This document shows, piece by piece, positions 1 to 6,467 of a stretch of DNA of 22,124 bases; positions within the stretch are counted from its first letter, which is position 1; each line of letters starts with the position of its first letter. Under the pieces are notes generated by a model. The model had not been told where the DNA came from and searched no databases. It saw only the letters and a program-made list of their open reading frames with translations. The stretch lies in IMG/VR virus record IMGVR_UViG_3300038714_000240, positions 1 through 22,124 of that record. One strand, given 5' to 3'. Source of the stretch: a virus. Position numbers and translations under genes: made by a program.

Positions 1-58
1 CAACTGTTGTAGCAGCTTGTGTTATGGGCTGATTGTAAATATTTAGTGAGCTATACAC
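1..58 (-). CDS. 5' end of the gene after the large terminase (partial)
   Basis: Only the first 19 codons are in the window (MYSSLNIYNQPITQAATTV), running off the left edge. The start is GTG at 58-56. A stop codon lies just upstream in frame, and a GAGG Shine-Dalgarno core sits about 7 bases before the GTG, which decides the start. It follows the large terminase by about 26 bases on the same strand. In most tailed phages the portal gene occupies this position, so a portal is the first guess, but the visible residues do not identify it. Confidence 0.5.
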   Translation of the reverse strand, partial: MYSSLNIYNQPITQAATTV

Positions 59-84
59 AGTTTTGCCTCAATAGTACCATGTTC

Positions 85-1428
85 TTAATATATTCTAATC
101 CCTGTAGCTTTGCCTGACCTAGCAAATAATGGATTGAACTCTCTCCAAACTAAATATCCTAGTGCATCATTCATGTGGTCGTAACCAGCGTCTTTATCTG
201 GTTCGCCTTTATCTGTATAACTCTGTAACTCAAGACACTCAATCATACGTTTGCAACTGGCATTGATTTGTAAACGTACTTGTCCTTTTCCGTTGCATAA
301 CAAACCCTGTACGGCAGAGACTCTATCTCTGATTGCTGGATTACTTTTGGCTGAAAGATTAATGAAGCCATAGGATTCAAGAATCTGTATGTCTGTTTTT
401 GCTGCATTAGTACTACGATTGCCACCCGATGCATCAGGGTAGACGTAAATCTTATTAGAAGGATACCTACGCTGTATTTCCTGAGCAAGTGCGTCTGTAT
501 CATGTGCTGATACAATCTCATCAATTACTAACAATTTTTCCCCTAATTTTATTCCTATCACCGCGCTCATATTTCCAATATTGAAGTCTACACCTATTCT
601 CAATGGCTCCATCTGGATACTTGGAATAGTATCGACAATATTATCTTCTCTTACGAATCTGTCATATACCTGCCCAGTTGTAAGGTTAGTAAACTCTCCG
701 TTAAGGTAAGCCTGCAACATACTAGGGTCGTAGTTTGCTTGCATTCGTTCAATAAAATCTTCTGGTAAATGTGGATTATCTTGCGTTCTCATTCTTATTA
801 GTTTACGGTCTGTTCTTTCCTGTGCTGCTTCTGATCCAAAAGTATTCCACATCCATCTAAAACCCTCTGGTGTGCTTGCTGCGCAAAACTGCCTGACATT
901 ACCAGACCTTAACCTACCTAGAATCTTTGGAAATGCTCTATCACATACTGATGGTGCAACTGTATCTATTTCATCTGCCAACACGAAAGCCAAATTTAAA
1001 CCGATTATCCTAGACCAGTTCTCGAAGCTTCTACAAAGTATCTTTGTATCTCCGTCTGGTAGATGCAATATGTACTCAGGAAGTGGACTAGCCCTGTAAG
1101 AATAAGGTATTTCATAGTGTTCTAAAAACTGCTCGAAGTCATTTTGCCAGATGTCTCTAATTAATGAACCTGTTGGCTCCATTACTGCACCTGTAAATCC
1201 TACATTTAGTGCTGCTAATTTTACACATACTGCACAAAGCGCCCTAGTCTTCCCTGCCCCATAACCAGCTGATAGTCCTAATATTTCAGTATTACTGTTA
1301 TCAAAGAATTGTCTCTGTGGTTCGTGTAGATCATTTCTAATATTTGCTAATAATTGTTTTATATCAATCGAAACTCCGCTAGTGCCTGCAATATCTAATA
1401 CTGATCCTTCTCTGGTTAATATGCTCAT
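85..1428 (-). CDS. terL: Terminase large subunit (ATPase and nuclease)
   Basis: This is the packaging motor that drives DNA into the procapsid and cuts concatemers. In 447 residues it has the N-terminal ATPase, with Walker A AGYGAGKT (54-61), Walker B AFVLADE (147-153) and a coupling motif AASTPEG (183-189). The C-terminal RNase H-like nuclease follows, with probable acidic residues D281 (GVDFNIGN), D332 (YPDASGG) and D417/D421 (DHMNDALGY). Both domains and the length are normal for the family. Its ATG overlaps the small terminase stop as ATGA, so the two are translationally coupled. It is the distal visible gene of the leftward operon that also carries the modification genes, so the motor meets whatever modified DNA they make. 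Confidence 0.95.
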   Translation of the reverse strand: MSILTREGSVLDIAGTSGVSIDIKQLLANIRNDLHEPQRQFFDNSNTEILGLSAGYGAGKTRALCAVCVKLAALNVGFTGAVMEPTGSLIRDIWQNDFEQFLEHYEIPYSYRASPLPEYILHLPDGDTKILCRSFENWSRIIGLNLAFVLADEIDTVAPSVCDRAFPKILGRLRSGNVRQFCAASTPEGFRWMWNTFGSEAAQERTDRKLIRMRTQDNPHLPEDFIERMQANYDPSMLQAYLNGEFTNLTTGQVYDRFVREDNIVDTIPSIQMEPLRIGVDFNIGNMSAVIGIKLGEKLLVIDEIVSAHDTDALAQEIQRRYPSNKIYVYPDASGGNRSTNAAKTDIQILESYGFINLSAKSNPAIRDRVSAVQGLLCNGKGQVRLQINASCKRMIECLELQSYTDKGEPDKDAGYDHMNDALGYLVWREFNPLFARSGKATGIRIY

Positions 1429-1748
1429 GTTGTAATCTGTGCAATCTTAGCCATTGAGTTAATACAGCCTAAAGCTACGTTTAATTGATTGCTGTTTCTG
1501 GCCTCTTTTTGTAGGGTGGAAAGCTGGCTTAAAATGTCCGCGGTAAATTGCCTTCTGTCAATGTCAAAATCTTTCTTGAGAATGATACGGGCGTCTTGGA
1601 TGTACTGCTCTGTCTGTCTTAGCTTCAGTCCCCACTCAGCCGCGGTATATTTTATGATTTCTGAGCGCGTTACACCACGTGCAAGAAACGCTGCAATCTT
1701 GAAAGTTCTATATTCTTTTTCTGACTGTGTAGCCTTCTTTTTTTTCAC
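1425..1748 (-). CDS. terS: Probable terminase small subunit (HTH protein)
   Basis: This 107-residue basic, helical protein has an N-terminal helix-turn-helix (about 28-53, VTRSEIIKYTAAEWGLKLRQTEQYI) followed by a helical region (about 60-105) that would serve for oligomerisation. Position directly upstream of terL, with an ATGA overlap, supports assignment as the small terminase that recognises the packaging site. The start is GTG; its G is the last base of the TAG stop of the oxygenase gene, another sign of tight coupling. Small terminases diverge quickly, so the call relies on HTH plus position rather than on a signature. An unrelated DNA-binding protein is possible but less likely. Confidence 0.75.
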   Translation of the reverse strand: MKKKKATQSEKEYRTFKIAAFLARGVTRSEIIKYTAAEWGLKLRQTEQYIQDARIILKKDFDIDRRQFTADILSQLSTLQKEARNSNQLNVALGCINSMAKIAQITT

Positions 1749-2533
1749 TATTTTTCTAGATTGTGAAAGGAATCAAGAGCGTACCAAACGTGAGAGTTTC
1801 GATAGCCTCCCTGATGTGTAGGGATAATCGGTGTTACTCCGTGCCTATTACGCCAAGCTGGATATACCAATAATGAGTTATCGGTTTGGTCAAACGTGGC
1901 ATTGTAATCAGGTACGTGTAAGTTACCTCCCTTACTGTTACGTCTTTTAGTAATAATCATATTTATAGCACCTTTTACATTGGCGTGGTCTTGATGAACT
2001 GGTGCGGATATGTTGCAATTCGAGATAGTAGAACTGAAATTATTAGCGAAACGCCAGTTATCAGGTATTCTTTGCTTAATTTTGAGTAAGTGATTTTCAG
2101 CAACAGTTGGAATATATTTTTTTACTATTTCAAAAGATTTGATACCAGCTGCATACATTGCTTTTACGAAAATATTAGCAGACTTAACTGAATGAACAGA
2201 TGACCTAGAGGCGTATGGCCTTCTCATGTGTGGTTTAGGTGGACATGAACCCAAGATAGTTGAATACTGCAATACTTCAGCTTTTTTATTATGTAAGCCG
2301 CTAGACCTTTTCATTTCAGATTTAGGTACCCGCTTAGTGTGTATTTCTCTGTCAGCTATATTCACAAGGTTCTGTAAATCGTCTGGCAAAGTTTTTATAA
2401 ACAAACCCACAGGAATGCCATCTGGGTCTATCAGAATGCAATCTTCAAAAATATTAGGCTCAAAACCGCCTACACTATCTCCAATCTTCAAAGGAGAAGT
2501 TACTGGTTTTAATATTAGCTCAGGTAGTTTCAT
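1748..2533 (-). CDS. TET/JBP-type 2-oxoglutarate/Fe(II) oxygenase, candidate DNA-base hydroxylase
   Basis: This 261-residue protein has all ligands of a double-stranded beta-helix dioxygenase. The iron-binding H180-Q-D182 lies in PVHQDHANVKGA, the distal His H231 in RHGVTPI, and a probable 2-oxoglutarate Arg R245 in GGYRNSHVWYAL. The context (HxDxxNxKG, then GGNLHVPDY, then DNSLLVY, then HGVTPI, then YR) is the pattern I know from phage TET/JBP-family proteins, which hydroxylate the 5-methyl of thymine or 5-methylcytosine. About 70 N-terminal residues before the KRSSG segment are unassigned. It overlaps the FkbM gene by ATGA and abuts terS. No cytosine-5 methyltransferase is visible, so the substrate base is open. 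A 2OG enzyme acting on protein or a small molecule is a less likely alternative. Confidence 0.8.
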   Translation of the reverse strand: MKLPELILKPVTSPLKIGDSVGGFEPNIFEDCILIDPDGIPVGLFIKTLPDDLQNLVNIADREIHTKRVPKSEMKRSSGLHNKKAEVLQYSTILGSCPPKPHMRRPYASRSSVHSVKSANIFVKAMYAAGIKSFEIVKKYIPTVAENHLLKIKQRIPDNWRFANNFSSTISNCNISAPVHQDHANVKGAINMIITKRRNSKGGNLHVPDYNATFDQTDNSLLVYPAWRNRHGVTPIIPTHQGGYRNSHVWYALDSFHNLEK

Positions 2534-3231
2534 CTTTTAAAACAATAGACCATAATACATGGCGGGAACCAGCTTTCACCCCACATATTTATATCTCTCT
2601 CCTCATAGTGGATAGTTTTATATGGTGCTTCAACTTTATACTTTAGCTTTTGCTTTTCTATAACCTTCCATATCTTTGGTAGCATTGGGTCAATATCAAA
2701 ACTCCATTCATAAACCAGTTTATTAAAATCGCTTTTTGTATGGGTCAATATAGGAATCTCTGCGCCTTCTATATCCATCTTGCAGTTATCAGCTAATACA
2801 GCTTGTTCATCAAAGTTGAGACAAGGTACTCTTATAGCCTTGTTACTTTTCTTTTTCATTATGGTATTGCGCCATACATTACCATTTTGAGCTATTGATA
2901 GAGTTGTATCTTTCCTAAAATCATGCACTAAAGCAGCTTGTTTAACTGTTATTGCATTCTGAAAGCCATTTAATTTTGCATTTTTTTCGATTAAATCGCA
3001 GTTAAATGGGTCAGGCTCGTATGTAATCACGCTTGCACCTTTTGATGCTGCTAATAGTGAGAATGCACCCACGTTACCACCGCAATCGAGCCAAGTTTCA
3101 TTATTTAGAACTTTCATACCTTTTTTTAGGTACGATTGATTGGAAAGTACTTCTATAAAAGTCTTAATATCAGAGTAACCTTCTCTGTAGAAGAACTTAA
3201 CTCCGTTTAGCGAAGTTTTAGTTAACTTCAT
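2530..3231 (-). CDS. FkbM-family SAM-dependent methyltransferase
   Basis: This is a class I methyltransferase of 233 residues. SAM motif I is WLDCGGNVGAF (47-57), the acidic motif II is ITYEPDP (69-75), and the FkbM hallmark KMDIEGAE is at 151-158. FkbM enzymes usually O-methylate hydroxyls of sugars or polyketides. The C-terminus has an unusual WFPPCIMVYC segment (221-230). The ATG touches the ParB stop (TAATG), and its TGA overlaps the oxygenase ATG, so it is translated as a unit with both. Its neighbour makes hydroxyl groups, so a hydroxymethyl base is an attractive substrate, but this is inference. Modification of a virion or host glycan is the alternative. Confidence 0.85.
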   Translation of the reverse strand: MKLTKTSLNGVKFFYREGYSDIKTFIEVLSNQSYLKKGMKVLNNETWLDCGGNVGAFSLLAASKGASVITYEPDPFNCDLIEKNAKLNGFQNAITVKQAALVHDFRKDTTLSIAQNGNVWRNTIMKKKSNKAIRVPCLNFDEQAVLADNCKMDIEGAEIPILTHTKSDFNKLVYEWSFDIDPMLPKIWKVIEKQKLKYKVEAPYKTIHYEERDINMWGESWFPPCIMVYCFKR

Positions 3232-3848
3232 TAGCTCAACACTTTTAGCGCGTTTACTAGCTCTTGGCCTATGTATATTCCTTTTTTTCTTGCTTCTGCT
3301 ACTACTTCTTTTGCCTCTTCATAATCTTCTGGTCTAAACTCTATCTGTATTGCCTTCATTACATCATTAGCTAGTTCGCTGGTAGGGTCGTCAAAATCTT
3401 CTAGTGATCCGTAGTCTGGCTCATCTGCAAAGGTCGGTATATCATCGCCCCAGCCTAAAACAGATAAATCAAAACCATTTTCCATGAGTCCTTCTAGTTC
3501 ATGTTTTAATATGTCATCATCCCAACTAGAGTTTAAGGCCAGTTGATTATCTGCAATTATGTAAGCTTTACGCTGATCTGGTGTTAAATGTGAAAGCGTG
3601 ATAGTAGGAACTGTCTCTAGTCCAATCTTTTTTGCAGCTGCAATACGACCATGTCCACAAACAACATTACCCATATCATCAATTAGTACAGGATTAGTAA
3701 ACCCAAACTCTTGTAGTGAGATTGCTAATCTTTCTATTTGAACATCACTATGTACTCTAGGATTATTTTTATAAAGCGTTAAATCTATTATTCTTGATTG
3801 TTTTATATCCTCTGGTGAGAATATCGGTAAGTCTGGTGTTGTGGTCAT
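3231..3848 (-). CDS. ParB-like nuclease-domain protein (free-standing)
   Basis: This 205-residue protein has a ParB/Srx-type N-terminal domain: a LYKNNPRVHSD segment (25-35), GFTNPVLID (49-57), the signature GHGR (65-68) and TPDQRKAYIIADNQLALNSSWD (89-110). In phages and mobile elements this domain is commonly fused to an N4/N6 DNA methylase. Here no methylase follows, only an acidic linker and a helical tail. The ATG at 3848 is chosen because it overlaps the stop of the upstream 51-residue ORF (ATGA). A GTG at 3872 with an AAAGAG upstream is an alternative that would add 8 residues. Its place before the FkbM and oxygenase genes suggests a DNA-targeting role in the same system. Confidence 0.85.
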   Translation of the reverse strand: MTTTPDLPIFSPEDIKQSRIIDLTLYKNNPRVHSDVQIERLAISLQEFGFTNPVLIDDMGNVVCGHGRIAAAKKIGLETVPTITLSHLTPDQRKAYIIADNQLALNSSWDDDILKHELEGLMENGFDLSVLGWGDDIPTFADEPDYGSLEDFDDPTSELANDVMKAIQIEFRPEDYEEAKEVVAEARKKGIYIGQELVNALKVLS

Positions 3849-4000
3849 AGCGAGATTGGTAACTGTCCACACTTTAGCTCTTTTTTAGACAGGTACACTT
3901 CTTTAGGTCTTGGCTGTAACCATAGCCGCTTTCCGTTTAGGATTCTATAGTTGCATTTTTGCAAAGGGTCATAGACGAGGTAATCTTTAGGTTTTTTCAA
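3845..4000 (-). CDS. Small conserved-looking protein, 51 residues, unknown function
   Basis: The translation begins at a TTG (4000-3998) with KKPKDYLVYDPLQ and ends KKELKCGQLPISL. It is basic, has two cysteines, and shows no signal peptide or membrane segment. Its TGA overlaps the ATG of the ParB gene as ATGA, the same junction used elsewhere in this operon, which is the main reason to believe it. No ATG is in frame and no Shine-Dalgarno is seen. The frame stays open a little further upstream to a TAA, with an ATT codon near its beginning, so the real start could be upstream, or a frameshift could be present. I do not recognise a family. Confidence 0.5.
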   Translation of the reverse strand: MKKPKDYLVYDPLQKCNYRILNGKRLWLQPRPKEVYLSKKELKCGQLPISL

Positions 4001-4062
4001 GGGTAGAAACGTATAGGGACAAATTTACAAGGGTCTCTGAGTGCAATCTGAACAGAGTAAAA

Positions 4063-4536
4063 TCAACTATTTAACGATTTAATAGTAAAATCAGCTAATT
4101 GATCTTTAACTTGCTGCATTTCTGCGGGTAATTCTGGTTTTTTGCTTTTTAAGTTTTTTTGGATAAGTCGACTCATTAGTGTAGCAGTATCTTTCCAAGC
4201 TTTTTTTCTTATATTATGTAGCTCTCTAATTATATCTATATTTACATCAATACCAACGCTATTTGTTATATTACCATCACCATTTCTAAAACCATGTGCA
4301 ACTAATTGTGCCTCATCATTATATTTAGGGTAGACAGCTTCGCAATAACAAATAATGGCTAGATCACTGCCTGCTACTTTCTTTCCAGCTTCTGTTATGT
4401 CATAATCTGGTAGGTAATTGTTAATTAAACCATCTGAATTATTAACTATTCCAGTATCGTTGCAAGCGTAACAGTTGTGTACTGGTGGTCTGAAAGTAAT
4501 ATCGCGATCTATCGCTGATCTTTTATAATTTTTCAT
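4063..4536 (-). CDS. Putative zinc-binding protein of the replication region
   Basis: This 157-residue protein of unknown family has a CxxC pair (C22, C25 in NCYACNDTG) and a CxC pair (C63, C65 in IICYC), which together look like a zinc site. A helical, lysine-rich C-terminal half follows. The ATG at 4536 is chosen over one 51 bases upstream because GGAG lies about 9 bases before it. The extra upstream residues (a run of V, I and L) are only the other frame of the preceding gene. The start overlaps the end of the 63-residue gene by 14 bases. Its position after the initiator is where lambda-like phages keep a helicase-loading factor, but no such motif (for example Walker A) is present. Confidence 0.65.
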   Translation of the reverse strand: MKNYKRSAIDRDITFRPPVHNCYACNDTGIVNNSDGLINNYLPDYDITEAGKKVAGSDLAIICYCEAVYPKYNDEAQLVAHGFRNGDGNITNSVGIDVNIDIIRELHNIRKKAWKDTATLMSRLIQKNLKSKKPELPAEMQQVKDQLADFTIKSLNS

Positions 4537-4714
4537 AAGTTCCAGCTCCAGCAGCAATACGATTACTTTCATTAAGAATGTCACCAATTCTATCTAAATT
4601 TTCATTTGCAGCATTATTTGGATCATTTAGTTGAACTAAATTTATACAAATTTGTTCTAAATTCTTTGAAATTAATTCAAGAGAATGTAAAATTTTTGTT
4701 TCAAATTCTGTCAT
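4523..4714 (-). CDS. Small helical protein, unknown function
   Basis: The protein has 63 residues, beginning MTEFETKILHSLELISKN. It is rich in I, L, N and E with a heptad-like pattern over about residues 4-50, so a coiled coil or helical dimer is likely. It has no signal peptide and a single Cys. It lies 6 bases after the initiator gene stop and overlaps the next gene by 14 bases. No Shine-Dalgarno is visible before the ATG. Composition and packing support a real gene; the function is unknown. Confidence 0.6.
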   Translation of the reverse strand: MTEFETKILHSLELISKNLEQICINLVQLNDPNNAANENLDRIGDILNESNRIAAGAGTYEKL

Positions 4715-4720
4715 GGGGTT

Positions 4721-5488
4721 TTAAAAGGGTTGATTACTTGCTTTGTTTGCAAGCATAGGATTTAATCTTGACTTAGTTTGGCGCTTGCGCAACTCTAAAA
4801 ACTGTTCATATTGTCCTTTGCTAATCCATCTGTGACAATCAGGGAATTGTGGTACCCATTCTGCCTTTCTGATTTTCTTAATTCTTGCATCAATATCTGC
4901 CTGTAAACAATCTGGTAATTTCTCTTTAGTTTCTTTATCTAATTTTTGCCATTCAGTAAAAGCTGGTTTTTTAGATTGACTAATACTTTTTTCACAATTC
5001 ATTTCGGTGTACATTTTCCAAAAAAGTTCGAAATCTTTTGTATATTTATTCTTTTTAGTTTTTTGTTTTAGTTTAACTTGTTCTAGTTCGGGTTCATGAG
5101 ATACACCACCCCTAGTTGCTGAGATACACTGGGGTAGTTTATCTGGTGTACTAGTTGCTGAGATGGACTGCGGTTCACTACTGGATAATTCGGGTGTTGG
5201 GACTCTGCATTCATGCCAAACTGTAACCCGATATGCGTTAGTCTTTTGGCCGTGTTCATCGGTTCTAGAAACTTTCTGTAACCAGCCAAGAGAAACTAAT
5301 TGTTCAACAGTGTGAATTACTTTGGTTCTACACATACCCGCATCTTTAGAAATGGTGCTATAACTAGGCCATATATTCGGGTAGTAGCTTTGCAGCGTCC
5401 ACAATACCGCTAACTGGTGTGGGCTGATTCTTCCTTTCAAAGCAGTAGGCAAAGATACGAAGGGTGTATTTTCTGGAATAAAACTCAT
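4721..5488 (-). CDS. Replication initiator-like protein (HTH_36 / lambda O type)
   Basis: In 255 residues, the N-terminal half (about 20-92) is a winged-helix domain of the HTH_36 type: SPHQLAVLWTLQSYYPNIWPS, then STISKDAGMCRTKVIHTVEQL, then a wing GWLQKVSRTDEHGQKTNAYRV. A low-complexity linker (about 95-145) follows, and then a C-terminal domain rich in W, K and R (about 150-240) like those of phage O-type initiators. Such proteins bind origin repeats and recruit the host helicase. The DNA encoding the linker holds repeats next to an AT-rich tract, as in lambda O. The start lies only 5 bases from the divergent rusA start, with no Shine-Dalgarno, so its promoter must sit inside rusA. A transcriptional regulator with the same fold is the alternative. 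Confidence 0.75.
   Translation of the reverse strand: MSFIPENTPFVSLPTALKGRISPHQLAVLWTLQSYYPNIWPSYSTISKDAGMCRTKVIHTVEQLVSLGWLQKVSRTDEHGQKTNAYRVTVWHECRVPTPELSSSEPQSISATSTPDKLPQCISATRGGVSHEPELEQVKLKQKTKKNKYTKDFELFWKMYTEMNCEKSISQSKKPAFTEWQKLDKETKEKLPDCLQADIDARIKKIRKAEWVPQFPDCHRWISKGQYEQFLELRKRQTKSRLNPMLANKASNQPF
5029..5168. repeat. Candidate replication origin: iteron-like repeats plus AT-rich tract
   Basis: Inside the initiator gene, CTAGTTGCTGAGAT occurs at 5112-5125 and again exactly at 5151-5164. GAGATACAC occurs at 5098-5106 and 5121-5129, and TACACC (5102-5107) is mirrored by GGTGTA (5145-5150). Adjacent, about 5029-5082 is almost pure A+T with long T runs. Iterons beside an AT-rich unwinding tract, in the linker-coding part of an O-like gene, is the layout of lambda ori. 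There are only two full repeats and a partial one, so this is a candidate. Confidence 0.5.
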
Positions 5489-5493
5489 TTTTT

Positions 5494-5937
5494 ATGAAAT
5501 ATGTAATTACTGTTGAAGGTATTGAAGCTGCACCACAGGGCAGTAAAAAGCACGTTGGAAACGGAATAATGGTTGAGGTATGTAAAAGGGTAGGGACATG
5601 GAAAGAAGCAGTTGGGAGGGAAGCAAGAAAAGTTGTGAAGGAAATAATTATTGAACCAGTTCACGTTGAATTAGTTTTCTGGTTTCGTAGGCCAGTATCT
5701 CATTTAAACGCGAATGGAGAGCCTAAGCAATCAGCGCCTAAATATCCAAATAGGAGACAAGGGGATATAGACAAACTATGTCGTAGCACATTAGATGCTT
5801 TGACATTATCAGCGATTGCTGACGATTCGCAAGTGGTAAGTTTGCATGCTCGAAAATATTATTGCAATAAAAAAGAGACCCTAGAGCCTCATTCATTAAT
5901 AACGATACAAACAGTTATAGGGTCGGGGGATAAGTAA
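5494..5937 (+). CDS. rusA: RusA-family Holliday-junction resolvase
   Basis: This 147-residue endonuclease resolves four-way junctions during phage recombination or before packaging. The family signature is clear: GDIDKLCRSTLDAL (90-103) with acidic residues D91, D93 and D101, then IADDSQVV (108-115). The N-terminus (ITVEGIEAAPQGS) also fits the family's opening beta strand and glycine turn. Length is slightly above the roughly 120 residues of E. coli RusA. It is the only rightward gene between 1 and 8394 and sits head to head with the initiator, 5 bases apart. There is no good Shine-Dalgarno, so the transcript is either leaderless-like or starts inside the initiator gene. Confidence 0.9.
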   Translation: MKYVITVEGIEAAPQGSKKHVGNGIMVEVCKRVGTWKEAVGREARKVVKEIIIEPVHVELVFWFRRPVSHLNANGEPKQSAPKYPNRRQGDIDKLCRSTLDALTLSAIADDSQVVSLHARKYYCNKKETLEPHSLITIQTVIGSGDK

Positions 5938-5964
5938 GCCACCTCGCGTAGACCTCCCTGTCTT

Positions 5965-5989
5965 TTGTAGCCATGTTTACTACAATTTT
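5965..5989 (+). terminator. Weak hairpin with T-run after rusA
   Basis: TTGTAG (5965-5970) pairs with CTACAA (5980-5985) around a 9-base loop, followed by TTTT. It lies 28 bases after the rusA stop and faces the convergent leftward genes. The stem is only 6 bp with two G-C pairs, so efficiency would be low. Confidence 0.35.
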
Positions 5990-6036
5990 CCTAAACTTTC
6001 AGACCTAGCTTTGCAATAGGCCATCAGGCTCCCCGA

Positions 6037-6201
6037 CTAAAGTTTATTAAGTTCCACTTCCAAAGAGTAGCAGACCCGCGCAATCAATCCAGCATCTAAG
6101 TATTCTTTTTCTTTTACCATTCCTTTTACACTTGGGTTCTTTTTTAGAAAGTCCTTTAGAGCTGCGCCATCTTCCGCTCTGAGATACATGAAAATGTTCA
6201 T
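6037..6201 (-). CDS. Small protein, 54 residues, unknown function
   Basis: The protein starts MNIFMYLRAEDGAALKDF and ends SLEVELNKL. It is acidic and helical, with composition like the neighbouring phage genes. A longer overlapping frame on the same strand (6047-6253, GTG start) gives an R/W/C/S-rich sequence typical of an accidental frame, so I prefer this one. The ATG is directly preceded by an in-frame stop, and there is no Shine-Dalgarno; a second ATG four codons later is possible. It is the last gene of the leftward group, 99 bases from the convergent rusA stop. Confidence 0.5.
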   Translation of the reverse strand: MNIFMYLRAEDGAALKDFLKKNPSVKGMVKEKEYLDAGLIARVCYSLEVELNKL

Positions 6202-6254
6202 CTATACGTTTGGATAGCGAGAGAATGTAACTTCTTACAAGCCGATCATACACC

Positions 6255-6467
6255 CTAATTCAAAATATCATCATAAGGTGAGATATTTTCATTGTAAATT
6301 TTGTCCTCAAGATTTTTAATCTCAGTAACAAGAGAAGTGGTCGCAGCTATAGCTACTTCTACTTCCTCAATGCATCTTTTTTGACAAAGGTAATGTTTCC
6401 ACTTTTGAAGCTCTAGGTAGCAAAAATGCTGTTTAAACTTATAAGCTAGTGATTGTTCAGTCGACAT
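6255..6467 (-). CDS. Small protein, unknown function
   Basis: The protein has 70 residues: MSTEQSLAYKFKQHFCYLEL at the start, then a predicted helical stretch rich in E, K and I (about 31-60). Three cysteines (16, 28, 32) cluster in the first half. It overlaps the preceding gene by 11 bases, which supports co-translation. I do not recognise the family. Confidence 0.55.
   Translation of the reverse strand: MSTEQSLAYKFKQHFCYLELQKWKHYLCQKRCIEEVEVAIAATTSLVTEIKNLEDKIYNENISPYDDILN

Noticed and set aside
872-1099. Plus-strand frames opposite terL and terS (also 1489-1821)
   Set aside because: These are antisense shadows of clearly conserved terminase genes with no motif of their own.
6047-6253. 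68-codon frame on the minus strand starting at GTG (MYDRLVRSYILS...)
   Set aside because: After the first 20 residues it becomes R/W/C/G-rich like a chance frame, while the overlapping frame at 6037-6201 reads like a normal phage protein. A short real gene covering only its first part cannot be excluded.
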